Below are positions 1-8,793 of a DNA stretch of 64,000 nucleotides, one piece after another. Made by a program: the position numbers and the translations under genes. The DNA lies in assembly GCA_964631235.1 (NCBI GenBank), contig CAZVZX010000001.1:124001-188000 (forward strand). Direction: 5' to 3'. The notes below the pieces were generated by a model. That model was not told the DNA's origin. It saw only the letters and a list, made by a program, of their open reading frames with translations, and ran no database searches. This DNA comes from JARKPK01 sp964631235. Its GTDB lineage: Bacteria > Planctomycetota > Planctomycetia > Pirellulales > Thermoguttaceae. Every line of letters starts with the position of its first letter. Position 1 is the first letter of the stretch.

Positions 1-582
1 GCCTTTGAATAAGCCGGGGCCGATGGGGCCCGCCTTCGAAGCAGTCGATCCCGTTTTGACAGGCAGCGGAACACGGCAGCCAGAGCGCGCGGCCCTTCAG
101 TCCGCGTTCTGCCGCCGGTGCGACTGAAATCCCTTGCTAATGTCCATTTTTCGCACGGGCAATCAGCTTGTCGCGACCGCCTTCACCTGTTGCAACTCGG
201 CTTGTCACCCCATCGGGGGTGCATGCGCGCCCCCTCGACGAATCACGATGATCGATTAAAATGCAACAAACCGGCTGTTATCCGGTTTGAACATTCGGAC
301 TAGTTTTGCGTAGGGCAAACGAGCGCCAACATCGGTCCATACCAGAACGATAAAGCGGCAGGCCGACAATCGACCAACCGAGACAGCCTTGATTAATGCC
401 GGTTCCGTCTGATTGAGACATTTTTGTTCGGCTGGGCAATTGTTCGTTTCGCCCCATCCTTCGCACGATAGAGCTTAGATCGAACGGCCGACGCCCACGC
501 GACGACAAAGCGATACGGGTTCGGGATGTGCGCCGCCTAGCGGCGACCGGAATCGCAGCGCATTTTTTCGAGACATGTATTG
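1..582. other. Left-edge region without a recognisable gene
   Basis: No open frame here has recognisable protein character; the short frames are arginine and serine rich, as expected for chance frames in GC-rich DNA. The only clear structure is a perfect 8-bp inverted repeat with a 7-nt loop at 267-289 (CAAACCGG / CCGGTTTG), which could be a hairpin or an operator. The end of a gene outside the window may lie at the extreme left, but I cannot show it. Confidence 0.5.
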
Positions 583-1581
583 ATGGGTTCAACACTCCGC
601 GGCGGTACGGCCGACAATCTCACTGAGCTCTACGCCCCGATCCGAGACGACCTGTCTCGAGTCGATGCCTTGCTGCGCTCGCGATTGAGCAGCAGCTACC
701 CCTTTGTCGACGAGTTGGCGAAGCACAGTTTTCGTTTGGGCGGCAAGCGGATGCGGCCGGCGCTGGTACTTTTGGCCGGTCGAGCATCCGGAACATTGGT
801 CGATGCCCACTACACGATTGCCGCCACGGTGGAGTTGATTCACACGGCCACGTTAGTCCACGACGATGTGCTCGACGAGGCCAAGCTGCGGCGTCATGTG
901 GAAACCATCAACTCTGCCCACGACAACGAAACGAGCGTGCTGCTCGGCGATTTGCTCTTTGCCCAATCGCTTTGCCTGATGGGAGAACTGGACGACAATC
1001 GGGCGACCAGAGCGCTGGGCCGCGCCGCTCGAGAGATGTGCGAAGGCGAATTGCGGCAGATTGCCAGTCGCGGCAATTTCGATCTGAACGAAAACGACTA
1101 TTTCAGCATTATCGCGGCCAAGACTGCTGCGTTGACTGCGGTTTGCGCGCAATTAGGCGGCCTCTACGCCGGTGCTGATGAGCGCCAATGCGCCGCACTG
1201 GAAGAGTTCGGCCGCGAACTGGGCATCGCCTTTCAAGTGGCTGACGATCTTCTCGATCTGCTCGGCGATGAAAGAACCGCCGGCAAGTCGCTCGGCACCG
1301 ACTTGGTCAAGCAAAAGCTCACGTTGCCGCTGATTCGCCTGCTGGCCACGGCACCGCGCGACGATCGGCACGCGCTGATCGAGGCGATTTCGGCCGATGG
1401 CGGGAATCACCGCGAGACCCTTCGATCTTGGCTCGACCGTTCCGACGCAATCGCCTACGCGCAACAATGGGCCGAAACGCACGTTCGCCGCGCGATCGAT
1501 CGGCTCGATCAACTGCCGCCAAGCTCTGCGCGGCGATCGCTCCAGGGCTTGGCCGAATTCGCCCTGTGGCGCAGCACCTGA
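583..1581 (+). CDS. Polyprenyl diphosphate synthase (IspB/IspA type)
   Basis: Trans-isoprenyl diphosphate synthase that condenses isopentenyl diphosphate with an allylic diphosphate in the cytoplasm, supplying chains for quinones or other isoprenoids. The first aspartate-rich motif reads VHDDVLDEAKLRRH near residue 90 and the second QVADDLLDLLGDE near residue 220, followed by the usual GKSLGTDLVKQK segment. The length of 332 residues fits the long-chain (octaprenyl/nonaprenyl) subfamily, but product length cannot be read from the sequence with confidence. A TTG at 580 is an alternative start; the ATG at 583 is preferred. It converges on nrdR, with a hairpin in the 77-bp gap. Confidence 0.9.
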   Translation: MGSTLRGGTADNLTELYAPIRDDLSRVDALLRSRLSSSYPFVDELAKHSFRLGGKRMRPALVLLAGRASGTLVDAHYTIAATVELIHTATLVHDDVLDEAKLRRHVETINSAHDNETSVLLGDLLFAQSLCLMGELDDNRATRALGRAAREMCEGELRQIASRGNFDLNENDYFSIIAAKTAALTAVCAQLGGLYAGADERQCAALEEFGRELGIAFQVADDLLDLLGDERTAGKSLGTDLVKQKLTLPLIRLLATAPRDDRHALIEAISADGGNHRETLRSWLDRSDAIAYAQQWAETHVRRAIDRLDQLPPSSARRSLQGLAEFALWRST

Positions 1582-1582
1582 T

Positions 1583-1608
1583 CGGCCGGTGGGCGAACAA
1601 ACCGGCCG
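1583..1608. terminator. Hairpin between convergent genes
   Basis: A perfect 8-bp stem (CGGCCGGT / ACCGGCCG) with a 10-nt loop lies directly after the polyprenyl synthase stop and before the convergent nrdR stop. There is no T run on either side, so it is only a candidate bidirectional terminator. Confidence 0.35.
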
Positions 1609-1637
1609 TCGTATCGGCAGCCGCTTCCATCGACGCC

Positions 1638-1670
1638 CCGCCTACAGTTCACGCCCGCCTACAGTCCACG
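1638..1670. repeat. Tandem 16-bp repeat across the nrdR stop
   Basis: Two 16-bp units at 1638-1653 and 1655-1670 differ at one base. The nrdR stop codon lies in the second unit, so the duplication copied the last codons of the gene into the spacer. It looks like a small local duplication with no obvious function. Confidence 0.6.
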
Positions 1671-2123
1671 ACGGTCCTTCAAGATCGGACGCAATTCGCT
1701 GACGAAATCGCGGGCATCTTTGAACTGGCGATAAACGCTGGCGAATCGCACGTAGGCCACCTCGTCCAATTCGCGCAAGTGTTGCATGACCAGCTCGCCG
1801 ATATGGCGGCTTTCGACCTCGGTTTGGAAGTTGCTTTCCAATTCGCTTTCGACGGCCGCAACCACCCGCTCGATCTCCGCATCGCTGATCGGCCGCTTCC
1901 AACACGCCTTTTCCAAACCGCGTTTCAGTTTATCGTGATCGAACGGTTCCCGGGTTTGATCCTTCTTGATTACGCGAATCGTGAGCCGCTCGATGCGTTC
2001 GAATGTGGTAAAGCGATGTTTGCACCCCAAGCACTCCCGGCGACGGCGAATCGCGGAGCCGTCTTCGCTTGACCTTGTGTCGATCACGCGGTCGTTATCC
2101 ATCTGACACCGGGGACATTTCAT
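1659..2123 (-). CDS. nrdR: Transcriptional repressor NrdR
   Basis: NrdR is the ATP/dATP-sensing repressor of ribonucleotide reductase genes. The 154-residue protein has the full family layout: an N-terminal zinc ribbon (MKCPRC, then ECLGCKHRFTTFE with the second Cys pair), the linker containing DTRSSEDGSAIRRRRE, and an ATP-cone domain from about residue 48. Length and start codon match the family exactly. No ribonucleotide reductase gene lies in the window, so its targets are elsewhere. It stands alone on the minus strand and converges with the polyprenyl synthase gene. Confidence 0.96.
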   Translation of the reverse strand: MKCPRCQMDNDRVIDTRSSEDGSAIRRRRECLGCKHRFTTFERIERLTIRVIKKDQTREPFDHDKLKRGLEKACWKRPISDAEIERVVAAVESELESNFQTEVESRHIGELVMQHLRELDEVAYVRFASVYRQFKDARDFVSELRPILKDRRGL

Positions 2124-2521
2124 CGCAACTCATCCTTCGCTCGCGGCCACGTGAATCCGCCGAAGCATCGCAAAAGAAACCGAAACCGCATCCGGGCAAA
2201 CGTCTGAATCCGCCATCGGCGACGATGCCATTTCTGCACCATCGGGCGGCCCCTGCTAAGAGTCTTACGGAAATCGCGTTCGTTGCCAAGTGGTGCGCGC
2301 GACCCCCAACGACGAGATGCAGCGGATGCACGGGATGGAACGGCTGCAAACCGATCGCATCCGTCCGGCGATCAACGCAAAAGAAGATTGCCGGCCTTGA
2401 TAGAAAACAGGGCAAGCTGCCGCAGCAGCCTGCCCTGCTCAAGAAGGGATACGATGAACGGCCCGCGAACCGAGGAGTACTCCTACGGTCTCGATTCGCA
2501 TGCGGGACGACGGCCCACCGC
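2124..2521. other. Spacer with terminator and short direct repeat
   Basis: I see no gene here. The spacer carries a strong minus-strand terminator at 2401-2437. A 16-bp direct repeat (ACGGCCCGCGAACCGA) occurs at 2458-2473 and again at 2527-2542, the second copy lying in the last codons of the next gene, so part of that gene's 3' end seems to have been copied into the spacer. Confidence 0.5.
2401..2437 (-). terminator. Rho-independent terminator, minus strand
   Basis: Stem of 7 bp (CAGGGCA / TGCCCTG), one A-C mismatch, then 5 more bp (GCTGC / GCAGC) closing a CGCA loop. Read on the minus strand it is followed by TTTTCTATC, so it would end the transcript of the small secreted-protein gene that stops at 2522. 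Confidence 0.75.
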
Positions 2522-2893
2522 CTACCACGGCCCGCGAACCGAATACACGCCCAACTGCGTGGTATCGCTCGGCTGACTGGGCACGGGGCGGAAGAAACGC
2601 CGTTGATAGACGCCGGCTTCCGGATAGCCCGGGGCATATTGCGGAGCGACCGGCGACGTTCGATAGCTCGGCACCCCCCAACTATAGTCCGACTGGCTCT
2701 TGGCGGTCGGCGGCACCACGACGGCCAAAGGCATTCCCCACTCGGCTTTGTAGTACACGCCGTTCCAGCTCTGAGTCGCGTTTCGCGCGGCCGCGCGCCG
2801 CGCGAACTCGATGGCGGACGCTTGATTGGCAGCCGCCGCACCAATCAGGGCGAGAAGTAGGACGATTCCGCTTGCCGTTATTGCTCTGGTCAT
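2522..2893 (-). CDS. Small secreted protein, function unknown
   Basis: A 123-residue protein with a clear N-terminal signal peptide: hydrophobic core about residues 9-22, probable cleavage after the Ala-rich ANQASA region. The mature part begins with an Arg/Ala-rich segment and ends in a proline- and tyrosine-rich tail (APGYPEAGVYQRR, then PVPSQPSD). I chose the ATG at 2893 because the signal peptide starts there; the frame continues upstream without protein character. The next upstream gene on the same strand encodes another small secreted Pro/Tyr-rich protein, so both may be envelope components. I do not recognise a named family. Confidence 0.7.
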   Translation of the reverse strand: MTRAITASGIVLLLALIGAAAANQASAIEFARRAAARNATQSWNGVYYKAEWGMPLAVVVPPTAKSQSDYSWGVPSYRTSPVAPQYAPGYPEAGVYQRRFFRPVPSQPSDTTQLGVYSVRGPW

Positions 2894-3039
2894 TGCTTTG
2901 CTATTCCTTGTTTGTCTGCTGATGTCCGTTCCCCTGCCTATTGCACGAGGTCGATCGTTTTGATCGTTTGGACCACCAATTTCAGCGCTCACTCCGCGAA
3001 CGTTGCCGCCAAAGGGCCGTCGCCGCCGGGAAAGAGGTA

Positions 3040-3420
3040 CTAGAAATGTTGAAGATGGGCGGTCGCTTTGGAGTCGCGCGGCCAATCGCGCAGCCTCGAC
3101 GGCGAAAGCAGCGGATTCCAGCCCCACCGAGCATGGGTCACCGACCGGCCTCCGTTGGCATTCGTGGCGTAATATGTGCGTTTGTGCGGATAGAGGAACT
3201 CGTGCGGGGCCAGCGGGGGATAGGTGATTTGCGTATGGCCCACCAACGGCGGCGTCGGCCGCGGGCAAGGATACAACTCGGCAGCCACTCCGCCGTAGCC
3301 CGGTGCGGTGTAGTAGTTGGGGTACATGCCCGCTTGCACCTGTCCGAGGGCGGAATTCAGTCCGCCAACGAAGAATGCCAGGGCAACAAGCCACGCAGTC
3401 AAACAAATGCGATGAACCAT
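3040..3420 (-). CDS. Small secreted Pro/Tyr-rich protein, function unknown
   Basis: A 126-residue protein with a signal peptide (hydrophobic stretch about residues 8-22, cleavage probably after SALGQ). The mature region is rich in Pro, Tyr and Gly (GMYPNYYTAPGYGG and PLAPHEFLYPHKRTYY). The ATG at 3420 starts at the signal peptide; an upstream in-frame start would only add residues before it. It sits 146 bp upstream of the other small secreted protein on the same strand and could share a transcript with it. The composition suggests an envelope or surface role, but this is only inference. Confidence 0.65.
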   Translation of the reverse strand: MVHRICLTAWLVALAFFVGGLNSALGQVQAGMYPNYYTAPGYGGVAAELYPCPRPTPPLVGHTQITYPPLAPHEFLYPHKRTYYATNANGGRSVTHARWGWNPLLSPSRLRDWPRDSKATAHLQHF

Positions 3421-3778
3421 CGCGAGACTCCTAATCGATACTGCGGAATTCGGTAAGCAACGCAAGCGCCCAGTCAACGCGAGCAATGGCGGACAGGTTC
3501 CACCGGACAGAGCCCTTCGCTGTTGAGCAAGGCGTTCACGGGTGGGATGCAGCAGGATGGCCTGGGTCAGCCGGGGCGGTGCAGGCGATCAGTCGGCTCC
3601 GCGTCGCCGCGACCTGTTCCCTTAGCAGTGTCGGCAAGTGCGGATGGAAGGGTAAAGACTTTATCTGCCGCCTAGGAGAAAGGTTCCTAAATTACCGAAA
3701 AAGACGGAAAAACCCCCGTTCGACGCCGGCCTAAAAACCGTTATAATCTCTCTTTTCCGCACATCTTCTCCAGCAGCC
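3421..3778. other. Divergent spacer upstream of top6B
   Basis: This divergent spacer separates the small secreted-protein genes from the topoisomerase VI genes. Apart from the putative top6B promoter near its right end I see no gene or RNA in it. Confidence 0.5.
3719..3747 (+). promoter_or_regulatory. Putative sigma70-type promoter of top6B
   Basis: A perfect -10 hexamer TATAAT at 3742-3747 lies 17 bp after a weak -35 (TTCGAC, 3719-3724). Transcription would start near 3754, giving a leader of about 25 nt before the top6B ATG at 3779. Confidence 0.5.
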
Positions 3779-5830
3779 ATGAGCAAAACGACTACCCCCG
3801 AACCGACTGGCAATCACCAGGCGGAACTCACGGATGGATCGGGCAACGGCGAGGCCATCGGGCGATCGCGGCAGCGTGCCACCGCCCAAACCATGGCCGC
3901 CAAACAACGCGACATCTCCGTCAGCGAGTTCTTCGCCAAGAACCGGCATTTGCTGGGCTTCGATAATCCGCGCAAAGCACTGCTTACCACCGTGAAAGAG
4001 GCGGTGGACAACGCGTTGGACGCCTGCGAAGAGGCCGGCATCTTGCCCGAAATCTGGATCCACATCGAACGGCTCGGTCCCGAACGCTACAAAGTCGGCG
4101 TACAGGACAACGGACCAGGCATCCTCAAGAAGACGATTCCCCTGATCTTCGGCAAGCTGCTCTATGGTTCGAAGTTCCACCGGCTTCGCATGAGCCGCGG
4201 GCAACAAGGGATCGGCATTAGCGCGGCCGGAATGTACGGGCTGCTGACCACCGGGCGGCCCGTCAAGATCATGTCGAAGACGGGCCGCAACAAAGAGGCC
4301 CACTATTACGAAATCCAAATCGACACGAAGCGCAACCAGCCCGAAATCCTCAACGGCAAAGGGGAAGGAGTAGAAATCCCCCCGGGCGCGCGGGGCCAAG
4401 AGGCCATTGCCAAACACGGCATCGAGTGGATCGAAGTTGATCACGGTACTCGCGTTACTATCGAACTGGAAGCGAAGTACCAGCGCGGCCGGGGCAGTGT
4501 CGATGAATACATCGAGCAGACGGTCATCGCCAATCCGCATGTAACGGTGCATTATCGCGATCCGGATAACAACGACCGCGACTTCGTGCGGGTAACCGAT
4601 CAACTGCCGCCTGAACCAAAAGAGATTCGGCCGCATCCCTACGGTGTGGAATTGGGCCGTTTGGTTACCATGCTCAAGGAGACTAAGGCGCCGACGTTGG
4701 CCCAATTCCTCACGCATTCGTTCTCACGAGTCAGTCCGAAGGTCGCCCGTCGCATCTGCGAAGCGGCGAAATTGGGCGTGCGCGCGCGGCCCTCGCGCGT
4801 CGGCCGCAGCGAAGCGGATGGGCTGTTCCGCGCCATCCAGGAGACGAAGATTCCCGCCCCGGCCACGGATTGCGTCGTCCCGATCGGCGAAGAGCTGATC
4901 CTCAAAGGGTTGCACCAGATGGTGCCGGGCGAGTTCTATGCCGCGGCGACCCGGCCCCCGGCTGTCTATCGCGGAAACCCCTTCGTGATCGAAGTGGGAT
5001 TGGCCTACGGCGGCGGCCCTTCGAGTCACAAGGTGTCGCGCGAAGCGCTCGACGAGCTTCTCGAACAAACCGATGTCCGCACCCTGCGTCAGTTCATCCT
5101 TACGACGTTTCAGGGTCTGAGCGCCGAATCGGCCGACAAGATCATCGAAGCCGCGCAACTGAAGCCGCGGACCTCGCCGAAGAGTCTCGACGCCGAAGAA
5201 ATCGCCCGGTTTCACGAAGCGTTGCAGCGAATCAACCTCGACGACGGACAGTCGATGAACGTGCTTCGCTACGCGAACCGCGTTCCCCTTCAATTTCAGG
5301 CGGGCGCGTGCGCCATTACGCAAGCGGTGATGCAGACCAATTGGCGCTCGTACGGGTTATCGCAATCGCGCGGATCGCTGCCTTCGGGACCGGTGACGGT
5401 GATGGTCCACATCGCCAGCGTGTGGGTGCCGTTCACCAGCGAGTCGAAGGAGGCCGTCGCCGCCTATCCCGAAATCGCCAAAGAGCTTCGCCTCGCCCTT
5501 CAGGCCGTCGGAAGAAAACTCGGGATGTATTTGCGGCGGCGCGTTCGCGCTCGGCACGAAGGCGAACGCCGCAATCTCTTTCTCCGCTACTTGGGGGAAG
5601 TGGCTACCGTGGTCAGTCAAATGAACCAGGTTCCGCGCGACGAACTGTACGAACGGCTTGTCCGCGTCGCCAAACGGAAAACCGCCCAGGCCGACCTGAA
5701 ACTCGACGACCGCGGACGAGCAATCGAGACCGACGGGGACGACGAGGACTTCGGCGAACACGTCTTGATTGTGTCTAACGACAATGGCGACGGGCGAGCC
5801 GCCGGCTTGCCGGCCGGCCGAACGCCGTAA
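3779..5830 (+). CDS. top6B: DNA topoisomerase VI subunit B
   Basis: ATPase subunit of the type IIB topoisomerase VI, which with subunit A passes one DNA duplex through a double-strand break. The GHKL ATPase motifs are intact: VKEAVDNALDAC (Glu74, Asn78), DNGPG at 110-114 and GQQGIG at 141-146. The transducer has the conserved switch-lysine segment PFTSESKEA (Lys557). An H2TH-like segment spans about 305-356 and a second, similar one about 435-486, inserted between VGLAYGG and LRYANRVPL. Both share the pattern TLxQFxxxxFxxxS. The 683-residue length is at the long end of the family, explained by this extra segment. The C-terminal tail is acidic. top6A follows 187 bp downstream on the same strand. 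Confidence 0.93.
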   Translation: MSKTTTPEPTGNHQAELTDGSGNGEAIGRSRQRATAQTMAAKQRDISVSEFFAKNRHLLGFDNPRKALLTTVKEAVDNALDACEEAGILPEIWIHIERLGPERYKVGVQDNGPGILKKTIPLIFGKLLYGSKFHRLRMSRGQQGIGISAAGMYGLLTTGRPVKIMSKTGRNKEAHYYEIQIDTKRNQPEILNGKGEGVEIPPGARGQEAIAKHGIEWIEVDHGTRVTIELEAKYQRGRGSVDEYIEQTVIANPHVTVHYRDPDNNDRDFVRVTDQLPPEPKEIRPHPYGVELGRLVTMLKETKAPTLAQFLTHSFSRVSPKVARRICEAAKLGVRARPSRVGRSEADGLFRAIQETKIPAPATDCVVPIGEELILKGLHQMVPGEFYAAATRPPAVYRGNPFVIEVGLAYGGGPSSHKVSREALDELLEQTDVRTLRQFILTTFQGLSAESADKIIEAAQLKPRTSPKSLDAEEIARFHEALQRINLDDGQSMNVLRYANRVPLQFQAGACAITQAVMQTNWRSYGLSQSRGSLPSGPVTVMVHIASVWVPFTSESKEAVAAYPEIAKELRLALQAVGRKLGMYLRRRVRARHEGERRNLFLRYLGEVATVVSQMNQVPRDELYERLVRVAKRKTAQADLKLDDRGRAIETDGDDEDFGEHVLIVSNDNGDGRAAGLPAGRTP

Positions 5831-6017
5831 CCGCGGGTCACCGAATGAACGCCGGCGACCGTCGGCCCGCATCAATCCGACAAATGGTACAAGAGAAGCC
5901 GCGTCGCGAACGGCTCGTTGCGCGGCGCAGCGACGTTTCGAATCATTGATCGGTCCCTCGACGGCCTCGACAACCCGATCCCCGCGACACCGTTGACTGC
6001 TTGAACGGACAGTTCCC

Positions 6018-7160
6018 ATGGCGAAGAAAACGGAGTTATCCAAGAAGCTCTCTCCCGACGAACTCAGCGATCGCGACCGCCGCACGCTGCGGCAGTTGCT
6101 CGCCTTGGCCGACGATGTTGTCAAAGCGGCCGAGACGGGCCGCGATCCCGCCATCGACATTCCATCGCGCACGCTGTCGAACGTCCGCTACAATAAAGCG
6201 AAGCGGTTCATCGAAATGGGCGCCGCAAAGAACCGCCGCCAGTTGTTCAATCTGAATCAAGCCAAAAGCTACATGCAGACGATTCTGGTGGCCGGCGGCG
6301 CCGAGAAGCTGATTTCGCAGGGAAAGACAACGAGCCTCCGGGGAATGTACTACCTGCTGAAACACACGATCGAAGGCGCACGCGAAGAGACATTCAGCGA
6401 CCAAGAGGAATCGGATTCGATCATTGAGGATTTGGAAGTCGCCATCGAGGTCCTTCGCGAAGAGCTGCATCTCTACGCGAAGAATGCGGGGGCTATGGTC
6501 GGCCAAATCACCTTGATCGACAGCGGCGACACGATCGACTGCACGCGGATGGGGTCCGGCGGCTACAGCATCCCTTCGATCGTCGAGCCTGAGGTGGTGC
6601 AGTTCAAGAAGTGCGATGCCGAATTCGTGCTCCATGTCGAAAAAGACACCGTCTGGCGGCGATTCAATGAAGATAAGTTCTGGCGGAAGCACAATTGCAT
6701 CCTCACGCACGGCGGCGGCCAGCCGCCCCGCGGAGTGCGCCGTTTGCTCTACCGTTTGCACAACGAACTGAAGCTGCCGGTTTATTGCCTGCTCGACAAC
6801 GATCCGTGGGGGTACTACATCTACAGCGTGATCAAACAGGGTTCGATCAATTTGGCCCACGAATCGAAGCGAATGGCCATTCCCGACGCCCGCTACCTGG
6901 GGTTGCGTTCGAAGGATTTTGTCGAATGCGAGCTTTCCGACAGTGTCAAGATCTCGTTGAACGACACCGACCGGAAACGTGCGCGACAAATCATGGAATA
7001 CCCGTGGTTCGCTCACAAGAAACCCTGGCAGAAAGAAATCCGGCAGCTCCTCGACAACGGATTCAAGCTGGAAGTGGAAGCGTTGATTAGCAAAGATATC
7101 AGCTATGTCACCGAAGAATACACCCCGCAACGATTGCGCGACGGCGATTGGCTCGACTGA
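6018..7160 (+). CDS. top6A: DNA topoisomerase VI subunit A (Spo11-like)
   Basis: Catalytic, DNA-cleaving subunit of topoisomerase VI. The winged-helix (5Y-CAP) domain contains SLRGMYYLLKH, with Tyr112 the likely nucleophile that bonds to DNA 5' ends. The Toprim domain follows with the metal-binding Glu in LHVEKDTVW (Glu208) and the DxD in LLDNDPWG (Asp260, Asp262). The 380-residue length matches archaeal Top6A, and every catalytic residue is present, so with the intact B subunit next door the enzyme should be functional. Topoisomerase VI is typical of archaea and plants and uncommon in bacteria. The ATG at 6018 gives the usual N-terminus. Confidence 0.93.
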   Translation: MAKKTELSKKLSPDELSDRDRRTLRQLLALADDVVKAAETGRDPAIDIPSRTLSNVRYNKAKRFIEMGAAKNRRQLFNLNQAKSYMQTILVAGGAEKLISQGKTTSLRGMYYLLKHTIEGAREETFSDQEESDSIIEDLEVAIEVLREELHLYAKNAGAMVGQITLIDSGDTIDCTRMGSGGYSIPSIVEPEVVQFKKCDAEFVLHVEKDTVWRRFNEDKFWRKHNCILTHGGGQPPRGVRRLLYRLHNELKLPVYCLLDNDPWGYYIYSVIKQGSINLAHESKRMAIPDARYLGLRSKDFVECELSDSVKISLNDTDRKRARQIMEYPWFAHKKPWQKEIRQLLDNGFKLEVEALISKDISYVTEEYTPQRLRDGDWLD

Positions 7161-7189
7161 AATTGCTTGACTGAACTACTCGACTGAAT

Positions 7190-7275
7190 CGCGTGGGCTG
7201 CTGCACGCAGGGCGAAGCGGCCATTTGCGTGTCGCCCCCGCTTGAGCCGTTTTTCATTTTTCGGGATTTGGTGTT
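7190..7275 (+). repeat. Dispersed structured repeat, copy A (degenerate)
   Basis: Degenerate member of the dispersed intergenic repeat family. It keeps the core GCGAAGCGGCC (7212-7222), followed by TTGCGTGTCG, a CCCCCGCTTGA segment and a T-rich end. The left arm is diverged. It lies between top6A and the DUF58 gene in the same orientation as both. Confidence 0.55.
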
Positions 7276-7355
7276 AGGAACCGCCCGCCGCCTCGGGCGA
7301 AGCCGCGCAGCGCCGATTGCGCAGCTCGACCGCCCCGTTGGACTCACTGCGAACC

Positions 7356-8516
7356 ATGGCCGTCCGCATTCGCATTCGCCGGCAAGGTTGGTATTACTTG
7401 GCGGTCGTGTTGTTGATCTTTGCCGGCGCGCTTTTTCGGCAGGTGAACCTGCTGCTGATTCTGTCGGGGATTATCATGTCGCCGTTGGTGCTGGGCTGGC
7501 TGCTGGCCTGGCGCACCATCAATCGATTGACCGTTCGGCGACTTCTGCCCGGCCAAGCGATGGCGGGCGAGCCGTTGAGCATCTCGTATGTTGTATCCAA
7601 TCCGCGAAAGCGACTGGGCGTTTGGGCGCTGGTGTGCGAAGACACCGCCCGACGCGATAACGAGCCGACAACTGCCGCTGAGCCGCTTCGCGTTCTCTTT
7701 CCCCACATTGCCGCCGGGGGACAGGGCAAAGGCATTGTCCGCGGCAATCTCACCCGGCGAGGCCTCTACCGATTCGGTCCGATACGGCTTTCGACCCGGT
7801 TCCCCTTCGGCTTGTTCGAGGCGCAGCGCGTCTTCGCCGAACCACAGTCGATTCTCGTTTTGCCGCGGCTCGGACGACTCAATCCGGCTTGGACCGCGCG
7901 GCGCCGCGTGGCGCTGGCCGGCGCGCATCAGCGGGCGGCGCGGCGGGGAAGCGATGGCGACTTCTTCGGACTGCGCGAATGGAACCGCGGCGACGGCTTG
8001 CGCCGTGTCGCTTGGCGTGCGGCCGCCAAACGAGGAAGCCCCGTTGTCCGCGACCTCGAACAATCGCACAGCCGCGATGCCGCCTTGCTCGTCGATCTTT
8101 CGCAGCCGGGCGGCCCCCAGCCCGATGCGGAATTGTTGGTCGAACGCGCGGTCAGTTGCGCCGCGACCATGGCAGCCGATCTCTGCCGACGCGGCGGCGG
8201 CACCCTGTGGCTGATGACGACCGACGCAAGGTTCTCGCCGTTGGGCGGAGCGACCTCGGGCATCCTGCTCAAAGATGCGATGGAACGCCTGGCGTTGGTC
8301 GAACCCAGCCCGGGAGACCGCTCCGCCGCCTTGATCGAGCAGGCGACAACAATCGTCGATGCCGACGCCGAGATCATTTTGATTACAACACGTCCGTTGA
8401 GCCCCGACGCCTGCGGCACGACAATTCGCGCCGGGCTGACGAAGCGACTCTTGGTGATCGACGTTTCCAGCGAGGAATTGCAACAATACTTCGACTACGA
8501 CGACTCCCTGCCGTGA
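7356..8516 (+). CDS. DUF58 domain membrane protein
   Basis: DUF58 proteins are usually encoded beside MoxR AAA ATPases and transglutaminase membrane proteins and are thought to take part in envelope maturation. Two close hydrophobic segments at about residues 11-50 anchor the N-terminus. The DUF58 signature is clear around residues 200-235: FFGLREWNRGDGLRRVAWRA, then RGSPVVRDLE. A VWA-like C-terminal part follows (AALLVDLSQPGG, then IILITTRPLS). The start is placed at the ATG at 7356, before the first membrane segment; an in-frame TTG at 7317 would add 13 residues. The transglutaminase gene follows; no MoxR gene is present in the window. Confidence 0.85.
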   Translation: MAVRIRIRRQGWYYLAVVLLIFAGALFRQVNLLLILSGIIMSPLVLGWLLAWRTINRLTVRRLLPGQAMAGEPLSISYVVSNPRKRLGVWALVCEDTARRDNEPTTAAEPLRVLFPHIAAGGQGKGIVRGNLTRRGLYRFGPIRLSTRFPFGLFEAQRVFAEPQSILVLPRLGRLNPAWTARRRVALAGAHQRAARRGSDGDFFGLREWNRGDGLRRVAWRAAAKRGSPVVRDLEQSHSRDAALLVDLSQPGGPQPDAELLVERAVSCAATMAADLCRRGGGTLWLMTTDARFSPLGGATSGILLKDAMERLALVEPSPGDRSAALIEQATTIVDADAEIILITTRPLSPDACGTTIRAGLTKRLLVIDVSSEELQQYFDYDDSLP

Positions 8517-8793
8517 ACTGCTTCGCGGCAAATCCATGAGCCGCCTTCCCGCTCGCGGAGATTCGATCGGCCGAGAATCGGTGAACAATAAACAAATGAC
8601 CATTGAACGTGCGATCAAGGAATGCCTGATGCGGGTAGATCCCATGAGCGACTCCGCGAAAAAAGGTTTCGCGGTCTCTTGGTTCACCGCTGATCTTCGG
8701 CCCGCCATGTGCCGCCGTCTTGAATGTCGGCGCGGCGATGCGGTGCAGTGCGGCCTTTCCCGCACGACGACCTTTTGAATCGGGAACGCCTCG

